This document shows positions 56,885 to 64,000 of a stretch of DNA of 64,000 bases, one piece after another. The stretch spans positions 8,590,540-8,654,539 of the forward strand of contig NC_064042.1 in the NCBI RefSeq assembly GCF_932526225.1, in the 5' to 3' direction. Within the stretch, counting starts at the first letter, position 1. Each line of letters starts with the position of its first letter. The translations under genes were made by a program, and so were the position numbers. Below the pieces are notes generated by a model. That model was not told where the DNA came from. It saw nothing but the letters and a program-made list of their open reading frames with translations, and ran no database searches. The stretch is from Nematostella vectensis. Taxonomy: Eukaryota > Cnidaria > Anthozoa > Actiniaria > Edwardsiidae.

Positions 56885-57102
56885 GGGAGTGTTTATTAAA
56901 TACACCGAGGGGGGGAGGGAAGGAAGATATTGAGGGGGGGGGGGGGGTTCCGAAAATGTTTAACCACCAAAACGGGGTCTCCGAAAATAAAGGTCCTCTA
57001 AGGGAAAAAGAAGGAAAATTTGGGGGTTCTATAAAGGGGGGGGGGGGAGAACACCGAAATGAAAGGGGGGCTCTGCAATTGGTGTAATTAATGAACACTC
57101 CC
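56885..57102. mobile_element. G-tract MITE with TTA target duplication, copy B
   Basis: Counterpart of 27337-27590, shorter by about 35 bp through loss in the G/C tracts and right arm. CTCCCTTATA is doubled at its right end. Confidence 0.75.
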
Positions 57103-57423
57103 TTATACTCCCTTATATGTGTGTACTCAAGAACGTGTGCCTTTTTTGATATTGTGCGTTTGGTTGTCTGTCAATACAAGGGCTGGTGCCTAACTTTTTT
57201 TAAAGGATTAAATACCTTATATCCAACTTATGTGACGAATGTTTTACTGTGAAACGTGCACTACATTATTCCGAATACGGGCGCTTTTGTTGCTAAAAGT
57301 ACGTTAAATCTTTTGTGGCAGCATTTGCAAAATAAGTTCGAAGGCGTCGTTGCGCGTTTTCCTACCGCCGAACCGACTTTTGTCTCTGTGACACTGATGT
57401 GTGACTTTCGTTCAACCAATCAC

Positions 57424-59081
57424 AAACGCTAATGCAACTGCTTGAGTACTGGGCCATTGGCTGCCCAGTCCCAGGCCCCCGCGCGCCATGTTCTATGTGC
57501 TGCTGTCGCTAACAAAACCTGAAGCCCTTGGACGATTCCTCATATTGGGAAATACTGCGAGGGAGACTACCTATTACTGGGCCAATGCTCGCGAAATGTG
57601 TGACGTGCGCGCATTGGTTTTTATTTCTTGCTCGAACGGTCATCGTGAAAACCAGTGCACGTTGTTTTATTTATTTTTTTTCCTAATTATTTCTTACTAA
57701 ACCTGTTAAAGCTGCAAGCACACAGAGAAATCAGACTGTAAGTGGACCTTTTTGCCTGTGCTGCTTGCTTACAATAGATTTGTTAAGAAAAAAAAATCCG
57801 TAGCCGTAGATTCACCGGACAGAGGTTTGATAGAAAAAGAGAATAGAAGTAAAACAAGAAAAAGATATCATGTCTAGATGAAACACAGGTAGACCACGCT
57901 AGCTGGGGCCTGCCACTGAAGTAACGCAATCCACCGACTTGAACGCTATTTGTCCAGTGTTTGTCATCGCTCCGTCAGCAAGCATCAGCAGATAGCTAGG
58001 GATCCTGAAATTCTTCGTTGATTCCTTTTGGGATGTCTACAGATGTCTAACCAAAGATTACTTTTTAATAGTATAAGCTTTTCGCTTTGTGAATTTCGCT
58101 ATTTTGTTTCCCACGTTATAATTTTTGTACAGGACGCGAATTTCTTAGTTTCAGCGTCTAATCAAATGGACGCTACTAATTTTAATAGCAGTTTAAATGA
58201 GGTCAAGTTACGCGTTGCTTTCGGTAACTTGTCCGAACCGAATTACCGCCAATGCGGCAATGAACTTTTTTCCGATAAATTTCTTAATATTTTTTTTTCC
58301 TTTCAGCAGAAAATCTATTTATGGATGCTGATGAAAATAGTAGTAATATATTCCCGTCGCGGTATTATAACAATTATTCTCACTTAGGTTTTGTAAACTT
58401 TGTTTGCCTCAAAATCCGATAATGGGGGATGAAAAAATAAGCAAAAACACAGCTTTTGTGACTTTTAGCCCTAGCGAATTCTAATTTGGGTACATTAGCC
58501 GCTAGAATCTTGTATCGGGGTATGTCTGGGGTTGCTCTAATTGAGATTTAATTCAAGCGTGTGTCGTAAGCTCTAGCGTGGCGCCCCCGATGTGACTTGT
58601 CACGCTTGAGGACCCCGAGGCAATCTTTTAGCGTCGTCGCCGAAATTGTACACACAACGAGCGAAGGTCAGTTGACTCGGTTTTAAAAAGCCCAGCCCAC
58701 TTGCCGCTTTGCCATTTGGCGGGCTTAGAATTGTCAACTCTACTGGCACTATCTTCAGTGAATAACATCTTATGTACGCTTTCAGAGTCATAATTCAGTT
58801 CTACCTTTAGTATAAGCCGTTAGACGAGTTCGCGTCCCAAGCGTACGACGCCGTCAATTGAACAGTCAAGGATTTTTACTACAAACGGAAATATTTTACT
58901 ACGAAGTTGTACTATTTGACAGAAGACTAACTGCGGGAATTCCGAGCGGGAAAGAGGGGAGAAGTTCGGTTAAAGTATTTCGTCGTATTGTCGTGGATAG
59001 AACTGGGAAGTAAGTGTTATTTTGGAATCGTTTGTTGGCGTTAATTTCTTTGAGCAATTGAGCGAGAACTTAAAAGTTATA
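57424..59081 (+). other. Intergenic / 5' region of the CDK inhibitor gene
   Basis: No confident exon. A possible 5' UTR donor (GGGAA|GTAAGTG) lies at 59010, and GGCCATTGG and CCAAT-like boxes occur near 57450. Promoter position not established. Confidence 0.4.
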
Positions 59082-59546
59082 ATGGAACGAGGGAATTCTC
59101 GGAATGGCGTCCAACGAAATTTATTTGGAACTGCGCCGGCCGATCACAGCAAAACACAGGACGACTTGAAGCGAGAGATGGAACAGTTATCCAAGGAAAA
59201 AGCTAAAAAATGGAATTTTGATTTCGAAAATTTAAAACCGCTACCGCCGGGACGTTACAAATGGGAGAGAGTGGGAAAACGTCTGCAAACGAGAGAATCA
59301 CCTCCACTGGACAAGACAACAACCGAAACAAGCTGCTCTAGAACTTCGGAAATCGTTCCTTCGAGGAAGCGACCTTATAATTTACGGACGCGGGACGTTA
59401 GTGCGAGAGGGACTTGTTTGCGTCCGATCGAACCCCCAAGCAGTCCTCGTAGTAAGCGATGGGTCGAACCATTCCAAACTTACAAACCGGACCCTAAAAC
59501 AGGTGACAAGTTGAGTTTACAAAAGAATTTACTCGACCCAAGTTGA
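59082..59546 (+). CDS. cdkn1-like: Kip/Cip-type cyclin-dependent kinase inhibitor
   Basis: 154 residues from ATG 59082 (first Met in the frame; A at -3) to TGA 59546. Residues 12-16 RNLFG match the cyclin-binding RxLF box of p21/p27/p57. A polar linker helix (QDDLKREMEQLSKEKA) follows, then residues 43-61 (KWNFDFENLKPLPPGRY and KW) match the CDK-binding segment. Together these are the CDI domain. Basic stretches SRKRPYNLRTR (94-104) and SPRSKR (121-126) are likely nuclear signals. In animals these proteins bind cyclin-CDK2/4 complexes in the nucleus and restrain G1/S entry (family knowledge). The vertebrate C-terminal p27-type TPKK degron and p21 PCNA box are absent. The length is shorter than p27 (about 198). 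A donor-like CAG|GTGACA at 59502/59503 could divert to a further exon, as an intron falls in a similar part of vertebrate CDKN1B (from memory), so the last 14 residues are less certain. Confidence 0.88.
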   Translation: MERGNSRNGVQRNLFGTAPADHSKTQDDLKREMEQLSKEKAKKWNFDFENLKPLPPGRYKWERVGKRLQTRESPPLDKTTTETSCSRTSEIVPSRKRPYNLRTRDVSARGTCLRPIEPPSSPRSKRWVEPFQTYKPDPKTGDKLSLQKNLLDPS

Positions 59547-59771
59547 TGCCAAATTGAGTAGCATAAACATGCTACAATCTGGTAGAATTTTGCGGTGAAC
59601 AGGAGCTTAACCGGGATAGAAATCACACAAGCCCTTCATCAACTAGTAAATGTAGTCCACAAGGCATATATCAGACCACAAAATTCAAATTTAACATGTA
59701 AATAATTACTATAGTTGACTGGATATGCCAACTAATATCGAGAAAAGTAATTTAATTAGGAAATATCCATA

Positions 59772-59777
59772 AATAAA
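59772..59777 (+). promoter_or_regulatory. Poly(A) signal AATAAA of the CDK inhibitor gene
   Basis: First AATAAA after the stop codon, 226 bp downstream. Confidence 0.45.
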
Positions 59778-61055
59778 GGCTGAAATCCTGGAATTTAAGC
59801 CCCGATATGCCATTTAGCATGTTGGCATCCACCGCAAAAGAAACGGCAGCGAACAAGTTCGTTTGCTGAAACCTCTCATTTCTCTAATGTAAAGCAAACG
59901 TTATGACTGTTAAGCTTAGATCAATACATATGTAATCATGCTCATATCAGAAGAATTATGACAAATTTTATTGCCTTTGATCTTTATATTGACTGAAGTA
60001 TCTTGCCAAACTAGCGGGAGGATTTGAATGATGAAATTTGAATTTTTACGCACGGCGTCGGAATTCACGGTCTACTGACCCCAGGATTCGTTAGTAGTTA
60101 TTTTGTGCTTCTAGTAAACAATAACAAAAAAGCCGTAAATCAGAATGTAGTGACCAAACTACCATGCAATAGACTGAGCAAGTTCATAATATTCCGCAAT
60201 TTGTAGAGGAATCGAATAGACACTCTTTGGAGTCATTCAAAAGAAATTTTACTACACAATTATTAGAACTGTTAATCGCGGGAATTCGATATTTTTTTCG
60301 TCCTCTGGAAAAACAATTATGTCTTTTACAAAGTCACACTAGGAGAATTGTTTTGGGATAGATTTTAATCAAGAAAGTCGGTGGGAGAAGACTAATGGTT
60401 TTTCCATCTGTGGTTCACTAGCCGTCTTGTATATGGCATATGTGCTGTGTTTGATATCGATACTGGAGTCATAGTGAGCCGGGTAATCAGCTTAAACTGC
60501 CTATTGTGTGTCTGATTAGCCAACCAATACCCGACCCACTTTGACCTGAAAATTAAAAAAAAACTGCTAGAGATTTTGAGTGAAATATTAAGCAAATTAA
60601 AGATCAGTTGTTTTTAAAATCCAACATTACGGCAATCCCTCTTTCAAGGAACTTTGTTGGAATTTTTGAGAGGGGTCCGCTCTGCTTTATTTTCATTCAG
60701 TGATCCGTCTCTTTGTCATAACGACAAATTGATAGCCACTATAGACAAGTGTAGTTCATCAAATTGTTCGGGTTGAATAAGTTAATTGCGTCAACCGTAC
60801 GTTAAAAGCACATTTAAATAGTATTTTCTGTTTTGTAAAAAAAAAAAAAAGGTTGATTCTGTGTTTTTATATAAAATATATTATGCATTGAGAGAAATAT
60901 AAAAACGCTAATACAGTAACATATATACTATATTCTTAAATAATAAACATAAAATTTACCTATGGACGAAGAAAATCAATTTATACAGTTATACCATGCA
61001 ATGTAAAAATAATTTTCCTTGACCCTCTACAGTCAGACGAAAATTTTATATCGAA
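59778..61055. other. Intergenic, no gene seen
   Basis: AT-rich; an A run near 60837-60851 and only chance frames. Confidence 0.45.
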
Positions 61056-61079
61056 ATATATATATATATATATATATAT
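61056..61079 (+). repeat. (TA)n microsatellite
   Basis: Twelve AT dinucleotides in a row. Confidence 0.95.
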
Positions 61080-61509
61080 TACCATTAAAACGACAGTATT
61101 ATCCTTTGATACTAAAGTTCTGATCACAAATCTGTACTTTACATGATTTGCACAGGTGTAGGCTTGTAATCAGAATTACATTTTTGGGGGTTTTAACAAC
61201 AGTATTTAATGAGTATTTTTCGGTTAGAGTTACTTTTTTCGTTGTGGCAACCGTCGTTGCTTCCTGACTTGCTAGCGTCGCTCAGCCTTTAGGCTGAAAC
61301 ATGTCCAGACCTCTGGCAGCAAGACGCGCTTTTCTTGGCGTCCTTCCTAAATTTGTAACGAAAATATAACACATAATTGAAAACAAATAGCTTAGTTAAT
61401 TTGTCAAGATAATCATCTTGTTATTTTATAAAGAGTTTCGCCCAGCCACACCTTTATTGCTGGTATATTTGTCAATATAGCGGTAAGAGAACTAAACATC
61501 AACAATTGA

Positions 61510-61640
61510 AGTCTGATACTTGACTTCGAATAATATCATTTCAGTTTCTTGGATTAGCCTATTGAGACGGATGCTTTATGCGACTTTGAATGTGCGGTAG
61601 AGTAAAATGGCAGCGTACGTTTGGCCTTCTTTTTAGGTCC
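61510..61640 (-). mobile_element. Dispersed short repeat (GAAGGCCAAT family), fragment
   Basis: Diverged reverse-complement match to 5384-5530: TTGAAGTCTGATACTTGAC, GATGCTTTATGCGACTTTG, AGTAAAATGGCAGCGT, GGCCTTCTTTTT. Confidence 0.55.
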
Positions 61641-64000
61641 TTCTCTACGTGACGCTTGACTGTTATACAAGCAAGGTGTTAGGTCTGGGATCAGACGTTA
61701 TCCTTGTGTAAGCCCTATCAATAGATAGCTGGTGCACAGCTGTGGTATGGGTGGTTGGCAAATGTGTAGTGTACAGGGGTGAATTACATGGGTGAATTAA
61801 CCAAGGAAACAACTACCAAACACCCTGCTGTTTTGCAATATAATTTTACTCTGTCTCGAATAATTTATAAACAAGAATTGTAAATAGTTTTTGATGGACT
61901 TATCTAAAAAAAGCCTCCCTTGTACTTTTGGAAATCAAAAGATCTTTTATAAATCGGGCTGGTGGCATTCGCAGAGGAAACCGTTTAATGGCTTTGAGTT
62001 ACTCGCATTTGGCAGATCCGCCCCCCCTCCCTTCTAAAGGACTGTAACAGCGTAATAATATTCCTCATTTTTATTATTTTCCTACATTTTCATTTTCGCG
62101 CCATCTAAAGAACCCATGGATAATAAGGCTAGACCGCAACGACACTTTGCCATACGTCCCAATCAAATATTGTCTTTTGTCTGCGGTTGGTTGCAAAGTA
62201 CTCAAAAAAAATATTCTCTTTTACAGATGTAAAAGGAGCTTACCCGAAATAATTTTCCGTCACATTTACCTTGATTCTGAAACGCCTATTCTGATTCTGA
62301 AACGCCTAGTTTATCTTCAAGCAATATTATTTTCCTAGCGTTAATATGCAGTTCATAACATAAGAAGAAAATCCTTGGTGTTTACAGGGTGTGTCCCAGT
62401 GTTATGTTGAAACCCGTTGATCTTTTAAGCGTCCTATAAACAAACAAAACCACGATAAGTTGAAACCTGAAAAAACACTAGTCTGATCGTCCAGACAGAT
62501 TGACTGGCGAAGGTTGTGTCTGTTTTCTTCCTGTGATTTTGCGCATGATATTAGAGACACGTTATCAAGGTAATCTCCAATCCGACAACCTACCTCTCTC
62601 ATCCCTACCCCTCCCCCCGAAAAGTAGCTTGACTTTATAACTCAATGCGGAGATGTCAGCGGTGGGCCGTCCGGCATTCCCTCTACAGTTATGAGAAAAT
62701 TCTGTGCTCTCCCCTACTCCAAGACAAACTTCCAGCTGCGCTCATGGTGTAAGAAATATTTCAGAAATTTTTGTCTGTATATCTTTGATGCGATCCTAAA
62801 GCACGCTTTCGTCACATGGTTGTGTCTATGACCGCAAAAGATAACGGTCCTGATATTGTTCTATTGCGCTATATGGGGATTACTTAAAAACAATAATTTG
62901 CTACTTTGCGTTTTGTCTTCCAGGATCCAATGCCTGTGTACTCCACTAGTAATATATGCGTATTTTTTAAAAAAAAATAAAAATTCCAAACAGATTGAAT
63001 AGTCACTATAAACGTCTGAAAATACATAGCGTTAGGGAATCCAAACCATGCACAAGAAAGGAAGTACAAACAAACCACACTTTTGACCTGCCCGTATATT
63101 TCTCTAAAGCAAAACAGGAAGAATTCCACTATCAATGTACGCGAATAAAAAGGCTATTAAATATATTTCTTTTAAAGTAAAGTTTAAATTGCAAGTTCTA
63201 CGTCTAAACCGTCTAAAAATCAGGACGACGCGACTTACTGATTAAATTATAAAAAAGGTTATCTTGGCGTTAAAAATCCATAAAACCTTGTACTTTTGGC
63301 TATAACTACCGTATCTCGGACGTTTATAGCACGCCATTGCTATCTTCTCAAGTGTAGGAAATGATAAGGCATTGTTTTAGTGAGACAGTTATCTAGTAAG
63401 GCTGGACATTAAGGTATATCGCAGACGTAAACGATTAGTAATGATTTTGAATATCTCTGACATCGAAACAATCTATCGTATGCAGCAAGACTCTTACGAA
63501 CCACAGGAAACCCAAACAGTACTCTTGGGACTACGTTGCAGTAGTCGAAGCCTCTAACCGGGCTTCCTGTGCTCATAGATAACCATGAGGAACACAAGAC
63601 TCTTACGAACCACAGCAAACCCGGTACGCCTGAGAACTGGAAAATCAGTACTCGTGGGACTGCAGTGCGTTGCAGTTGTTGTAGATATGTACCCTGCCAT
63701 TCTTATGTATGCTTCTTTCCTGTTTCTATGTAGCTTTTAATGACTGTGATATTGTGATCTTGTTTGCGGCCTTGTTTGAAACATAGCTTTTATACTTACT
63801 TTAATCGTGTCATTTTTTTCTGAATTATTCATAGTGGCATTCAAATATACTTGGAGTTTGATACGTTGGCCGTCACAAGGGCTAGGTGAGAAGCTGGCCT
63901 CTTCGTGTTGTGTCTATGGGCTCTTTTCAGCTCTCTCTTTCAATATATAAATGATATAAAATAATCGATAAAGGGTAGTTAAAGCATTTCTTTTTATTTT
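61641..64000. other. Intergenic, no gene seen; small tandem duplications
   Basis: GATTCTGAAACGCCTA is doubled at about 62274-62309. A block with AGACTCTTACGAACCACAG and AGTACTCxTGGGACT recurs at 63488 and 63598 (period about 110 bp). No exon, tRNA or conserved domain seen. Confidence 0.5.

Larger units (their letters stand above)
44619..57423 (+). repeat. Segmental duplication, copy B (full-length)
   Basis: Homologous to 23482-27897 but contains two extra blocks: a non-LTR element (44936-48607) and a 4.7 kb coding stretch (48931-53660). The flanking similarity ends at the same points as in copy A. Confidence 0.92.

Noticed and set aside
1-64000. tRNA, rRNA or snRNA genes
   Set aside because: I looked for GTTCGAATC-type B boxes with a matching acceptor stem and for rRNA cores and found none. 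A dedicated scan could still find a diverged one.

Overview
The window looks like metazoan nuclear DNA, most likely from an anthozoan cnidarian (coral or sea anemone). Genes have short exons, phase-1 introns with GT..AG ends, and AATAAA signals. They sit among dense transposon debris: a DIRS-type relic, two non-LTR elements, many MITEs and foldbacks. The animal assignment rests on homeodomain, Ig, thyroglobulin-1 and Kip/Cip domains. The cnidarian assignment is inference from gene compactness and repeat style. Nothing bacterial is present, so operons and ribosome binding sites do not apply.

Region 1 (1-4.3 kb): repeats, then the last exon of a plus-strand gene with an NCAM-like transmembrane segment. 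Region 2 (5.8-15.7 kb): a two-exon BARX-like homeobox gene. Exon 1 carries an Eh1 repressor motif and exon 2 the homeodomain, separated by a 9 kb intron holding two large foldback elements, several MITEs and a 17-bp minisatellite. Region 3 (17.7-20.95 kb, minus strand): a gene rebuilt from four phase-1 exons encoding signal peptide, Ig domain, thyroglobulin type-1 domain and NCAM-like transmembrane segment. This is an unusual receptor layout.

Region 4 (23.5-27.9 kb) and region 6 (44.6-57.4 kb) are two copies of one segmental duplication. The full copy (B) encodes a predicted protein of about 2,050 residues. It has an N-terminal array of 26-residue repeats, about eight or nine repeats of an 80-residue winged-helix-like (LOTUS-like) unit, a Ser/Thr/Lys/Glu-rich repeat and a C-terminal dsRBD-like domain. 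Copy A lost 4.7 kb internally but keeps an open frame of 1,014 codons. I do not recognise the family. It is the best candidate here for something undescribed.

Region 5 (28-44 kb) is a transposon graveyard: a DIRS-type relic, a 4.1 kb element with CACT/CAGTG ends and arms rich in CCTGTGAAA, and a tandem-repeat foldback split by a 4.1 kb non-LTR element with an 11-bp target duplication. A second non-LTR element, with PHD-type finger, 2A-like motif, endonuclease and reverse transcriptase, interrupts copy B only. Region 7 (59.1-59.5 kb): a Kip/Cip-type CDK inhibitor gene. The last 4 kb is AT-rich and shows no gene.

The genes do not form an obvious pathway. The plus-strand gene ending at 4.2 kb and the minus-strand Ig gene share a transmembrane exon type and flank the homeobox gene in convergent orientation. 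All exon joins are read by eye and unsupported by transcripts.
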